A DNA stretch of 64,000 bases from Isoetes taiwanensis (GCA_021234155.1 JAJEKV010000020.1:3456563-3520562), one strand, 5' to 3'; shown: positions 45,640 to 57,429, counted from the stretch's first letter. A program made the numbers and translations. The notes: generated by a model not told the origin, from the sequence alone.

Positions 45640-46620
45640 CCCTTTCAAATACGAATCCAGGCGGCCTGAACTAGCGTAGTATTCATGGGCCCAAAAGCAT
45701 ACTCTACTCCATGTGCCGCAGGGCAGAGCACCATTGCCGGATTTGGTATCGCCATAGCCAAGCGAGAGGCATTTTTCCTGAGGGAACAAGGGCGGCCGGA
45801 TGTCTGGCTGGTTTCTGAGATGTCCGTTTGCATGCGGCATATCACCGGGACACCGGAATCTTGGATTCGGACGCCAAAAATCCGCCGCGATTTGTTCACC
45901 GCGGGATCCCCGACCGCGGGCGGATCGAAACTCTCTGCCATGCCCATGGAACCCATCGATCGATGCGGATGCCCTTCCATTATTGTCTCCTGGATTCTTT
46001 CTGGCGGGTCGCAGATATGGCTTACAATTAGAGCTCAACTTTATTTCTACCCCGACGCGAGAAAACGTCCCATGGCGATTATCTAAGAAATCTATGAGAG
46101 GCCCCAGGTTTTCATTCAGCAGAAACCCGGCGATTTGGGGACAATATCTTTCGTTAACAATTCTCGAGTTTTAACTTTCACCATCGCATCTATCTCCGAA
46201 TCTGCCATTTCCGACTCTAGGGCCACCAAAAGTGATCACGGTTAAAGGAATCTCCCCATTGTCCGATTTTTTCCCTTTGCTTCAACATGGGGTGTATGGC
46301 CTGGTCGAATCCGGGAGGCCGCCGGTGTGACCCGAGGGATCGGATCGTGGTCGGATCACCACTGGCAGGGCAAAGATGCACAAGGTGCATGTCGGATACC
46401 TCTATGCGCCATAGCCATTCGAGGGAAAGGAAAACACAAGGCGGCGGGAGGGAAAGGAAAAACACAAGGCACAAGAAAGAATCTGAGGCAACCAATGAAA
46501 TTACAGGGACATGGATCGACATCTTAGCCATTGATCTCACCGCCAATCTCCACCACAATTCTAAGGGCCAATCGAGAATAGGAGGGAGATCAAGATCTAT
46601 GCCATCCATCTAAGCCATTG
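45640..46620. other. GC-richer island with several overlapping open frames, no family recognised
   Basis: Between 45640 and 46090 frames on both strands are open at once (minus 45604-46038; plus 45685-46086 and 45800-46174). A second cluster lies at 46217-46613. None has motifs I know. It could be a GC-rich transposon piece, a promoter/5' UTR region or a decayed exon. Confidence 0.3.
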
Positions 46621-47544
46621 GTTAAACTCCATGCTTGATGCATATTTAAACTCAAAAAGTTTTAAAATGTCCCATATTTCTTGATACTTATGAAAATGCC
46701 CCTATATTATAAGAAATTGCCAAATTGCCCCTAATGGAGAAAATGTCAAACTGATGACGAAAGCAAAAGCGATGGAGATGGACAAGTTCTAGAGTATGTC
46801 CGAACGACCTTGCTGCAACAAAAACGGAGGGATTACTCCATACTCCTCCAATGAATTGACATTATTAAAAACTTTATAGCTTAGAAGCGCACCACTCGCT
46901 CATTTAACTTGTAGAGATTGTCGGAAGCCTCTATGTGTTGGCATCTTTTTTCAATTGAAACTGACAGCGGACCAATTTCTAAGATCAAGAATTATCATCT
47001 ACAATGATAATCCTCTTCAAAACTCCATTATATTTCGATAAAATCCTTGATGCCGCCCTCTGAACAAGTGTTCTTGAACAATCTGCAGGAAATAAATTCA
47101 CAAGGATCAATTACGTATATTGCGAAGATTCAGGTTTAATCGCTTCCTTTCAACGATGAACAAGATAATTTCATAAATGTTTATCATATTTTGCAGAAAT
47201 TGGTGCAGGTCAGGCCTATTCCACATTACAAACTTCACTTTGGAACTGAATCATACGAATTAATATGGAAGTTGAATAATAACAAATGAAGCTCGTGCAC
47301 ATTTATTTCCTGAAGGCATAAAATGCAAATTTGACCTGGTGTGGAAGTAGACAATCATTAGTCGTTTTGAACAGGATCTTGCATAGTATATCACTTAGAG
47401 AGACTGTGTTGACGCCAGAAGATGGACCCTTAACACCTTCTGAAAAGTAGTTTGTCTCAAATGTCCTCTCCATATGGTCCTGGCAACGAATGGGCATCTC
47501 CCGCAATCCATAAATTGGCTCTTCTAATAGACTCAGAACATCGA

Positions 47545-48295
47545 CTTAGGTGGCATGTTGGAGCCTAGGTGGCATGTTTGAGCCACCTTGGCATGTTGGA
47601 GCCTTGGTGGTACGTTGAAGCCTAGGTGGCATGTTGGAGCCTAGATGGCATGCTTGAGCCTAGGTGGCATGTTGGAGTCCGCGTGGCATGTTTGAGGCAT
47701 CTTGGCATCTTAGGTGGCATGTTGGAGCCTAGGTGGCATGTTGGAGCCCTTGTGGCATGTTTGAGCCACCTTGGAATGTTTGAGCCAACTAGCTAGCATG
47801 TTGGAACCCATGTGGCATGTTTGGGCCACCTTGGCACGTTAGAGCCTAGGTGGCATGTTGGAGCCAACGTGGCATGTTTGAGCCACCTTGGCATATTTGG
47901 GTTCGAGACTATGTGGCATGTTGGAGACTAGGTGGCATGTTGGCTTCTAGGTGGCCTTGGGATGTTTGAGCCTAGGTGGAGTGCTTGTTGGGGCCCGCGT
48001 GGCATGTTTGAGCTACCTTGGCATGTTCGATGGCATGTTGGAACCCGTGTGGCATATTTGGAGCCATCTTGGCATGTTTGAGCCACCTTGGCATGTTGGA
48101 TCCTAGGTGGCATGTTGGAGCCCACATGGCATGTTTGAGCCACCTTGGAATGTTTAAGGCTAGGTGGCATATTGGAGACTATGTGGCATGTGTGAGCCTA
48201 GGTGGCATGTGTGAGCCTAGGTGGCATGTTGGAGCCACCGGCATGTTTGAGCCACGTTGGCATGTTAGGTGGCATGTTGAAGCCCATGTGGCACT
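47545..48295. repeat. 19 bp satellite, array 1
   Basis: Degenerate units of about 19 bp of three main types: gttggagcctaggtggcat, gttggagcccacgtggcat and gtttgagccaccttggcat. They often follow each other in that order, giving a 57 bp higher-order unit. Irregular deletions interrupt the phase. Confidence 0.9.
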
Positions 48296-48499
48296 CCAAG
48301 TGGTGACATGGCATGCCAAGAAAGCAAGGCCAAGTTTTGACTAGGCCAAAAATGAAAAGATGTCCATCTCTGGTCTTTTTATTGGGTGATGTTGGCAAAT
48401 TTTGGATGACATGGCTAGATGGTGGTGACATGGACATGATGACTAGGACTCTATGCAAGAAATATGATAACCTTTGTAATTTTTGGTAGAGGAGTTTGG

Positions 48500-50400
48500 C
48501 AAGGAATAGAATAAAGGGATCCAAGAACTTAAAGCGCCGACATACTTCCCCAACTCGAACCAAAGCCAGGACCGAAGGTTTTAGGGCTCCGCTTTCTCAA
48601 GGCCAACGCCTCCCACTACCTCATGACATTATGCAAGATCCTGGTCCAATCTGGCTGGGGTATGGCCTCCAAAATGCAAACCCCGCGGCTTTGCCGTGTT
48701 ATTGTAGGGTTTACGCTGTGGAGGCCAAAACGCGGTCGGGCTTGCTTGGGATCCGGTGTACCTTTTCAAACATGCATGCGAGCCATGGCAACCGAAATAA
48801 CGACTTTGGATCTATTGGCGATCCCGAATCATTTCAGAAAAATTTGCTACTACAAAATGTGTTCTTGACTTCTAATTGCGACACCGGAGGAGGATAAATC
48901 CAAACCCCATTTCATCAATTTCTATTGCTTCTTGTTTTCAACCGCAGCTTCTCTCGACCATGCCTCAAGTGCAACTCGAATAAAACTCGACCTCCATAAC
49001 GTAAACCCTACAATAACCTAGCAACGATAGGTTTACGCTTTGGAGGCCAAAACGTAGTCGACTTCTTTGATAACTAGGTGGACCATTTCTAAACATGCAT
49101 GGGGAGCCATGAGAACCGAAATAACAGAGTTTCGATCTATTGGCGAACCCGGTGATCCCAAACAATTTTGCTAATGCATAAGGTGCTCTAGACTTTTAAT
49201 TGCAAAACTAGGAGGAGATTAAATCCAAACCCCATTCGCAGTTTCTACCGCCTGTTTTTTCAAACGCAATGCCGACCATGTCCCAAGTGCAACGGACCAA
49301 AGCCCGGATCTCCATAACGTAAACCCCTACAATAACCCTCGGGCAAGGCCGCGTGGTTTACGCTTTTGGAGGCCATACCCTAGTCGATTGGACCAGGATC
49401 TTGCACAATGTCATGAGGTAGATAGAGGGCGCTGGACGCTTGAAGATTCGGAGCCCTAAAACCTTCCGTAAGCGGTTCGACCCAAAGGTCCTCTCTCGGA
49501 AGGTCCCCGCCACGAACGGGCAACTCTCCCACCCCGAATCGTGATCCGACTGCCAACGGATTCAAACATCGACATTACCCCGGAGACCAAGTTTCGCGGG
49601 CGAAGACCACCTCTCCTCCGAAGCGCCAAAGTAGCTCATGTCCAACACGCTCAGAGTGAATTGGCCTTAGCGGAGGGTGCGTATATCGCCATGTAGAGGG
49701 TTCGTGTTTCTTTGCTGCAAAAATGACCGTAACTTGGTCCCCGGGGTAATTTCATTTGTTTTGGACGACATGGCGAAGTCAAATCTCCATTCCGAGCCTT
49801 TGTACCGCCCGAACGACAAAACACTTGGGGTTTCTACACGGCCGACCGCAGGACGCTTTGCGGTTTGATATGTTCTCCCGGACAGATCTTGTATTTTTTT
49901 GAACCTGCTCAAGCAAGTTACTTGAAGCGTGGATTCAACGGCCGGATAGGGAAACCGGGTTCCGGAAGGGAGGCATTGGGATTTGCCCTCCCTGAGGAGC
50001 ACCGTAGGAAAGCCCCGCCCGATAAATCCAAACCCCATTTCGCCGGGCTTTCTATTGCTTCTTGTTTTCAATCTGCAGGCTTCTCGACCATGTCTCGTGG
50101 TGCAACCGAATAAAACTCGACCTCCATAACGTAAACCCTACAATAACCTCGGCAAGGCACGGGGGTTTACGTTTTGGAGGCCATACCCTAGTCGATTGGA
50201 CCGTGATCTTGCACAATGTCATGAGGTAGTGGGGGGCGTTGATGCCGAAGATGGAGCCCTAAAACCTTCCGTAGGCGACCCAAAGGTCCTCTCTCGAAAG
50301 GTCCCTCGCCACGGACGGGCAACTCTCCCACCCCCTAATGTGATCTCGACTGCATAATCGGACTCAAAACATCGACATTACCACGAGACCAAGTTTCGTG
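48500..50400. repeat. Complex repeat block between the satellite arrays
   Basis: A segment of about 120 bp (gataaatccaaaccccattt ... ctccataacgtaaaccctac) occurs at about 48893, 49213 and 50025. Each copy is followed by an inverted relative (gtttacg...tttggaggcca), forming hairpins around 48990-49050, 49310-49370 and 50130-50180. The part at 48540-48690 is an inverted copy of 49370-49480 and 50185-50290 (cctcatgacattatgcaaga versus its reverse complement). No gene is recognised; 49667-50071 is open on the minus strand without motifs. Confidence 0.7.
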
Positions 50401-50412
50401 GGCGTAAGACCT

Positions 50413-51945
50413 GGGAATGTTGGAGCCTAGGTGGCATGTTGGAGCCCACGTGGCATATTTGAGCCACCTTGGCAAGTTGGAGCATAGGTGGCATGTTGGA
50501 GCCTGCAAGGGCATGTTTCAAAGACATTGGAGCCTAGGTGGCATGTTTGAGCCATTTTGTCATGTTGGAGCCTAGGTGGCATGTTGGAGCCACCTTGGCA
50601 TGTTTGAGCCTAGGTGGCATGTTAGAGCCACCTTGGCATGTTGGAGCCCAAGTGGCATGTTTGAGCCACCTTGGCATGTTGGAGCCTAGGTGGCATGTTG
50701 AAGCCCATGTGGCATGTTTGAGACAACTTGTCATGTTGGAGCCTAGGTGGCATGTTTGAGCCACCTTGGCATGTTGGAGCCTAGGTGGCATGTTGGAGCC
50801 CAGGTGGCATGTTTGAGCCTAGGTGGCATGTTAGAGCCATGGTGGCATGTTGGAGCCTAGGTGGCATGTTTGAGCCAACTTGGCATATTTAAGCCTAGAT
50901 GGCATGTTGTGAGCCACCTTGGCATGTTGGAGCCTAGGTGGCATGGTGGAGCCCACGTGGCATGTTTGAGCCACCTTGGCATGTTGGAGCCTAGGTGGCA
51001 TGTTGGAGCCTAGGTGGCATGTTTGAGCCCACCTTGGCATGTTTGAGCCACCTGGCATGTTTGAGCCTAGGTGGCATGTTGGAGCCTAGGTGGCATCTTT
51101 GAGCCACCTTGGCACGTTTGAGCCTAGGTGGCATGTTGGAGCCACCTTGGCATGTTGGAGCCTAAGTGAGCACATGGCATGTTTGAGCCTATGTGGCATG
51201 TTTGAGCCACCTAGGAATGTTGGAGCCTAGGTGGCATGTTGGAGCCCACGTGGCATTTTTGAGCCACCTTGGCAAGTTGGAGCATAGGTGGCATGCTGGA
51301 GCCTGCGTGGCATGTTTGAGCACGTTGGAGCCTAAGTGGCATGTTTGAGTCATTTTGCATGTTGGAGCCTAAGTGGCATGTTGGAGCCACCTTGGCATGT
51401 TTGAGCCTAGGTGGCATGTTAGAGCCACCTTGGCATGTTGGAGCCCACGTGGCATGTTTGAGCCACCTTGGCATGTTGGAGCCTAGGTGGCATGTTGAAG
51501 CCCATGTGGCATGTTTGAGCCACCTTGTCATGTTGGAGCCTAGGTGGCATGTTTGAGCCACCTTGGCATGTTGGAGCCTAGGTGGCATGTTGGAGCCCAC
51601 GTGGCATGTTTGAGCCACTTTGGCATGTTTGAGCCTAGGTGGCATGTTAGAGCTACGGTGGCATGCTGGAGCCTAGGTGGCATGTTTGAGCCAACTTGGC
51701 ATATTTAAGCCTAGGTGACATGTTGTGAGCCACCTTGGCATGTTGGAGCCTAGGTGGCATGGTGGAGCCCACGTGGCATGTTTGCGCCACGTTGGCATAT
51801 TGGAGCCTGCATGGCATGTTAGAGTCCGCGTGGCATGTTGGAGCCACCTTGGCATGTTGGAGCCACCTTTGTGGCATGTTTGAGCCACCTTGTGTATGTT
51901 TGAGCCACCTTGGTGGCATGTTTGAGCCACCTTGGCATGTTTGAG
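50413..51945. repeat. 19 bp satellite, array 2, with an internal duplication of about 800 bp
   Basis: Same 19 bp family as at 47545. Here a stretch starting near 50415 (including the rare variant ttggagcataggtggcat at about 50477) recurs with the same succession of variants from about 51213 (rare variant at about 51276), so the array grew by segmental duplication as well as by unit slippage. Open frames on both strands are consequences of a stop-free unit. Confidence 0.9.
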
Positions 51946-52005
51946 CTGATTGGGACCTGAGATCATGTGCATATGCTCAAAAAATGGATTTGAGGCATAA
52001 AAAAG

Positions 52006-52010
<5 letters not shown>

Positions 52011-52067
<57 letters not shown>

Positions 52068-52083
52068 GCACGCACGCACGCAC
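52011..52083 (+). repeat. (CT)n and (CGCA)n microsatellite
   Basis: About 55 bases of CT repeat followed by about five CGCA/GCAC units. Confidence 0.95.
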
Positions 52084-52365
52084 ATCTGATAGACTTGTTG
52101 GTTCCCATGGATGTTAAAGTTAAATTCAGTTCAATTCAATTTTGGGATCTTCATAATGCCTTTGCATTCTAGTTTTCTATAAGCATGAGGGGTAAAGGGA
52201 CAATAGATGAGATATTGCATTTTTGCACCGGTCCTGCACCCCCTCAAGGATCTTGATGGTTTTGTTATGCAAAAATAGGTGTTAAGTAATTGAAGTAACT
52301 TGTCTTACATGGAATACTAGTATAAGGACATGTGATCGTGCACGTGCATCACATGTAGCAAATCA

Positions 52366-52830
52366 AGTACTCTGTCCTACCACTATAAAGACCTGTGATA
52401 TGGAAGGATAGGACATGTAGAGAAGCAAGTATTCTTTCCTACTTCTATAAAGACATGTGACAATAGAAGTATTACACATGTCGTAATTCATGTATTCTTT
52501 CCTACAATGCCTTCGCAAATAAAGTACTCTGTCCTACTACTATAAAGACATGTGACATGGATGCATATGACATGTAGAGAATCAAGTATTCTTTCCTACT
52601 TCTATAAAGACATGTGACAATAGAAGTATTACACATGTCATAATTCATGTATTCTTTCCTACAATGCCTTAGCAAATAAAGTACTCTGTCCTACTACTAT
52701 AAAGACATGTGAATGGAAGTATAGGACATGTAGAGAATCAAATATTCTTTCCTACATCTATAAAGACATGTGACAATAGAATTATTAGACATGTAGAAAT
52801 TCAAGTATTCTTTCCTACAGTGGATTGTAT
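52366..52830. repeat. Tandem repeat with about 158 bp period
   Basis: Three copies begin gtactctgtcctac near 52366, 52521 and 52681. Each contains two or three sub-units of the form tattctttcctacttctataaagacatgtgac, so a subperiod of about 53 bp is visible. The words ctactactataaag resemble the starts of plant Helitrons. The repeat lies about 3.9 kb to the left of the Helitron 3' end at 56294. Confidence 0.75.
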
Positions 52831-53039
52831 TATAAAATGACATGTCACAATAGAAGAAACTACAAAACAACAGTGGATGTTTTAGTCCACTGAAAAAAGA
52901 ACACCATTATCGAACAAAACCATACCTCCACAAATCCACATGTAGGATTCTTTGAAAACAGGACATGTAGACCTACCAAAACTGATGTTTTCAACAGTGG
53001 ACCAAAAACCGGGGTGAGTGTGATTTACTGGGCTCCAAA

Positions 53040-56000
53040 GGGGCAATTTAGACAAGTTGTATGTTCAATTTAATGAGTTCAATTTCATGAGCTATCTGCT
53101 CTTCATTTATTCAAAGTTATCTTTTCTATTTAGCATTTGCATAAGGATTGTTTTGCATATGTCTCAATTACAGGTTACTTTTGGATACAGTCTCACTTAC
53201 AGGATATGTGCCCATGCAACAATATGCAGTTAATACTTGGTATAATATGATGTCTGTTGCAACTAGGAGGATCAAATATTCCCTGCATTCCATGATATAA
53301 TTCATGTAAGTGTTTATTTACTTCCTGTTTCATTATGGTCTGAATTTCCTTTGGTAATGGAAGTCTGTTAACTTTTCTTCACTTCTAGAAGCAGCAGTTG
53401 CACGGTAAGTCATCTTGCATATGCATAAACATGGCATAGTCTGAATTTCCTTTGGTAATGGAAGTCTGTTAACTTTCTAACCCCCAAACTAATGGAGCTT
53501 TTCTCCACCTGATGCTCAGAATCAGCAAAGCCCATCACACAAAGCTCTTCATCAGTGGTCTAATTTCATGCAATCTCTTTAAGCTTTAGCCTTTAGCCTT
53601 TAGCCTTTTGTTCTTTTTTATTTTGACCGTTTGATTGCACTTGGCTATTGGTGATCCCGAAGGTTGTGCTATGGTATGGAAAATATTAGGATATTTCGAA
53701 TGGAATTATAACCATACACTATAAGGATCTGTTATAGAACTAACAATCCTAGTTGATTAAATTGCCAATATCATAGTCTAGCTAATTGAATGCTAACATA
53801 AGAATGGGCATATTCATATACATGGTTTGCAATAGAGTAGCAGCTGCCAATCACTGTATTGTTTTGTTACTCTATTGTTTTGTTTCTTAATTTGTATACT
53901 ATATGGTCTTATTTAGATGGGCATCCCAGGGTCTCATCTTTTCAGCCATGGCTGTTTTAGAAGATGAATCTGGCCAGATAGTTTAAAACGAGCTATGTGG
54001 CCATATTGATCTTCTAAAACAGTCATCACTGAACCTGCTCGATTACGCTTAGCAACTCCATCTTCAGCAGATCAATCTACAGGTCATGTCTAACACAATT
54101 TTCATGCTTCCATAATGATGTTTTCTCTAGATATTTTCGTCTTCCAATGCTAATGACTCCAGTGGTAATACCCTTTGCATTGACGTCACGTTGAGTTGTT
54201 GTTTCCATAGTGCATTATTTCTTTTCCATATGCTTCCAGTTCTCCAGCCAACAACTTTTTGTAATGAATCTCCTCAATGCTTTTTCAAGTACTGACATAC
54301 AACATTATAATGCAAAAAGCTTCAAAATCTTGGTCGTTTCCATACCTCTCAAATATCGATTGTTGATGTTCATGCATTGCAGGTGACAATTCAAGTAACT
54401 TTGATCTCCTAAAGATCTTTGAATGTTGGCTGGCTCAGTACTTCTTTATTTTATTCCTTGGTAGCCTGATGGCACTACAGATCGAATGCAATAATGATCC
54501 AATTCTCGATTAAACAAATCGGTTGCAAAGCAAGCTGCAAGCAGATGAATATTCAGAGGAGCAACCCAAAATTCAGAGGTGACCCATATCTTAATCATGC
54601 TTTAATTAGTGCAAATCAGAATCATGTTTTAATTAGCGCAGGTTATCTTCCTTTGACCCTAGAGCTATGGTGGACTGTGTAAGACTTATTCTATCATTTA
54701 AACAGTCTATAGGACTTGAAATTTTATTTGTTGTTGGAGTATAGATGTTCTTAACAGCTTGAACATCTATTGTACATATATTTATCCCCGTTTCTAGCTA
54801 TTGTAGTGACAATGCACCACATCTTTGTTTACACATTGGGCGTCATACTTCCCAACAGTAGACTGCGTTTGAAATTCAACTCAAAATATCATTTGCCATA
54901 TATGCAAGCCTTTTATTCTATCCATTGCTAGCTGTTGTGGTGGTGATAATGCACCACAGGTTTTAGAGCCTTATGTTCTATTCTACTCTTTTCCCATCAT
55001 GCAAATAGACAATGGCATCCTCATAAGACTATGGCATCCCCATGAGCTAGGCTGTTCTAGCTCTTTCTTTGTCATGCATTGAATTTTGTTCAGATATTCC
55101 TTAAAATTTATAGTTACATCCGTTACACTTGCAGCTTTTGGCCTTCTAGCTCTTTGGTTGGGTTGGGTTGGAGATGGCAACCAAGTACATATCTCTACGG
55201 AGAAAGCCTTTCTATTCACTCCGCTCTTACATCAACTTGAGCACTTTGAGCACCAACCAACTGCTGGGTATACCTTTCGTGTTCGATTGTCGCTTGGTCA
55301 TTCCATTTTCTCTTGCACGTACTAATGCTGTTATTATAGAATGTGTTGACTGACCAGTGGAACTTTGTCGGAGTTGACAATTCTTTGCTGTAAAACATTT
55401 GACAATAATAATACATATGCAGGGATCTAATACATTGACAAGTTCTGTGCGAATTCTTCATTCTATATTATCCACCATGCTGCATACACTAATACATGCG
55501 CCCAAATTGTTGATTGAACTCGCACGTTGAAGTGTTGTCCACCATGCTGCATCCAATGTCACACATGCAAACTTGCAAAGGAGATTTCCCATTGTTAGTT
55601 CTTATTATGCATCTCAAGGGGCCATACATGTTTCTTGCAATTTCATTTCATTTGATATTAACATCGCTATCAATTACTTCAGTTTATTTTTCAATTACTT
55701 GAAGAATTTTCATTCATCATTATACACCATCATCAATAAAACTAATAAAAACAAAATCAATGTATGCTTATCTATAGCTTTATATAGTATAATCTTTCCA
55801 AGCAACAATGTAGAGTCGTTTCTTCTCAAATATTTATATTTTGCACTATGGCAAGTTATACCATATAGACATTCCCCAAATAGCTACAATATGATTTTCT
55901 AGCATGGCTGTAGTTGTAACATAAAATCCTCTATATTATCATATGCACACATAATTTTCATTGACCAAAACTTTTTATTTTCCCTTCTATTGCCTCATCT

Positions 56001-56260
56001 ATGAAGTGCCATTTCCAACATGACATATGGATCCATCTCACATCAACAAACCTTAAACACTATGAAGCACAGTCTAATTATAACATGATTCATTTTATCA
56101 AACTTCGTGCTTCATTGATACTACTAAAATTTCCAAATACAAATTGATGCTCCAAATTTCCACTTAGCAGTAAGCAATGACCTTTCAAACTATTACTAGG
56201 CCCGGCTAACAAGTTGTTGAGATGATGTTCGAAATTTCACGGCCACCTACATAGAATGTA
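53040..56260. other. AT-rich interval, probably the body of a non-autonomous Helitron
   Basis: No gene recognised. It contains a 38 bp direct repeat (gtctgaatttcctttggtaa...) at 53339 and 53440, a triple ttagcct near 53588, and the short hairpin at 53950. Open frames at 55086 and 55573 lack motifs. Because a Helitron 3' end closes it on the right, much of it may be Helitron DNA. Confidence 0.35.
53950..54024. repeat. 75-base hairpin, 26 bp stem
   Basis: ggctgttttagaagatgaat (continuing ctggcc) pairs with ggccatattgatcttctaaaacagtc across a 23-base loop, with about three mismatches. The size resembles a miRNA precursor or a tiny MITE. No evidence of expression can be read from sequence. Confidence 0.6.
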
Positions 56261-56265
56261 TTTAC

Positions 56266-56294
56266 GCCCGGCAACGCCGGGCACCCGTTACTAG
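56266..56294 (+). mobile_element. Helitron 3' terminus (hairpin plus CTAG)
   Basis: GCCCGGC-AAC-GCCGGGC is a perfect 7 bp GC-rich stem, followed after eight bases (acccgtta) by CTAG and then T. Plant Helitrons end with such a hairpin 8-12 bases before CTRR and insert between A and T. The element would extend to the left. Its 5' TC end was not located, and no Rep/helicase is present, so it is non-autonomous. Confidence 0.7.
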
Positions 56295-56449
56295 TAACCC
56301 ATTAATTACTTGTGTGTTCAGAATCATAAACCGTGAGAAGCTCTGGCTATAATGGGCTTTGTTAGATATGGTCGCGTGGCTATGGCCATGAATTTGGAGG
56401 AGACGGATTTCAAGCCACACAGCAATGCAACAAATGGCTACAATGGTAG

Positions 56450-56458
56450 CCACGTGGC
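56450..56458 (+). promoter_or_regulatory. ABRE / G-box
   Basis: CCACGTGGC is a perfect G-box with the ABRE core ACGTGGC, 21 bases upstream of the TATA box of the ASR gene. bZIP factors of the ABF/AREB group bind this element in ABA-responsive promoters. Placement in front of an ABA/stress family gene supports a role. Confidence 0.65.
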
Positions 56459-56478
56459 ATGCGAAGGTGGGGTACTTC

Positions 56479-56486
56479 TATAAAAG
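56479..56486 (+). promoter_or_regulatory. TATA box of the ASR gene
   Basis: TATAAAAG, the plant consensus. A start near 56510 would give a leader of about 145 bases before the likely start codon. The leader contains tgttacag twice, so a small 5' UTR intron is possible. Confidence 0.65.
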
Positions 56487-56654
56487 TGCAAAAATCCACG
56501 CTCATCTTCGTTGGATCTCATCCTCAATCGCCAGGTCTGTTTCTTCTGTTCGCGAGCTCCAGAGATGACGATACAGTCCTATTCTCTTTGTTACAGATGA
56601 GGAGAGCAGTTATATTCTTTATCTTAGTTAATTCTTTCTATGTTGTGTTACAGA

Positions 56655-57426
56655 ATGTTTCATCACCATCACCACAAGAAAGAAGGGGAGTCTGGATATG
56701 GGCAACAGCCTGCATATGGAGAAGCAGCTGGCGGATACGAGCAAGCCGCTGGCGGATATGAGCAAGCAGCTGGCGGATATGGACAAGCAGCTGGTGGATA
56801 TGGGCAAGCAGCTGGCGAATATGAGCAAGCACCTGGCGGATATGAACCTGGCGAAGCAGCTGGCAGGTACAGCGAAGCAGCTGGCGGATATGGCCAAGCA
56901 GCTGGCGGATATGACCAAGCAGCTGGCGGATATGGGCAAGCAGCTGGCGGATATGGACAACCAGCTGGCGGATATGAACCCAGCGAAGCAGCTGGCGGGT
57001 ACAGCCAAGCTGCCGGCGGATATGGACCAGCAGCTGGCGGATACGGGTATGGCGAAGCAGGCAGTTATGGTTCAGGCCATGACTATGACAACAAGGAGGA
57101 GAGGATCACACAAGACATCAAAGAAAATAAGAGGCATGAACACATGGGAGAATTTGGTGCTCTGGGTGCTGGTGCATATGCCATGGTAAACCTTTTTTTT
57201 TTTTTCATTCATTTTTTTTTCCAAATGTTTCTTTTGCTTTTTCTAGTATGAGAAGCATGAGGCCAAAGTGGACCCTCAGAATGCCCGCCGACACAATATT
57301 GAAGCTGGTGTTGGTTCTGCACTAGCAGCTGGCTCTACCGGCTATGTCATGCATGAACATCATCAAAAGAAACAAGATGAGACGGAGTACAAAAGAATGG
57401 AATATGGAAGGAAGCATGGTTGGTGA
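56655..57426 (+). CDS. ASR protein (abscisic acid-, stress-, ripening-induced; ABA/WDS domain), two exons
   Basis: Exon 1 (to 57185) starts MFHHHHHKKEGESGYGQ, a zinc-binding His cluster typical of ASR N-termini. It continues with about fifteen imperfect heptads of the form GGYGQAA (21 bp units, 56720-57050), then the ABA/WDS domain: KRHEHMGEFGALGAGAYAM. The intron (57186-57246, gtaaac...ttctag, phase 0) splits the domain where ASR genes usually have theirs. Exon 2 (57247-57426) gives YEKHEAKVDPQNARRHNIEA and GYVMHEHHQKK, ending at TGA 57424-57426. The protein has about 236 residues, longer than usual (100-150) because of the heptads. ASRs are hydrophilic, zinc-dependent DNA-binding and chaperone-like proteins of nucleus and cytosol. 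An in-frame ATG also lies at 56640. ABRE and TATA precede the gene. Confidence 0.88.
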
Positions 57427-57429
57427 AAT

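Noticed and set aside
47545-51945. CRISPR-like appearance of short regularly spaced repeats
   Set aside because: Units are contiguous and degenerate with no unique spacers; the setting is plant nuclear DNA. It is a minisatellite.
56628-57008. Antisense gene opposite the ASR exon
   Set aside because: The frame exists only because the 21 bp repeat lacks stops on that strand; composition (ISASCL repeats) mirrors the sense heptads.
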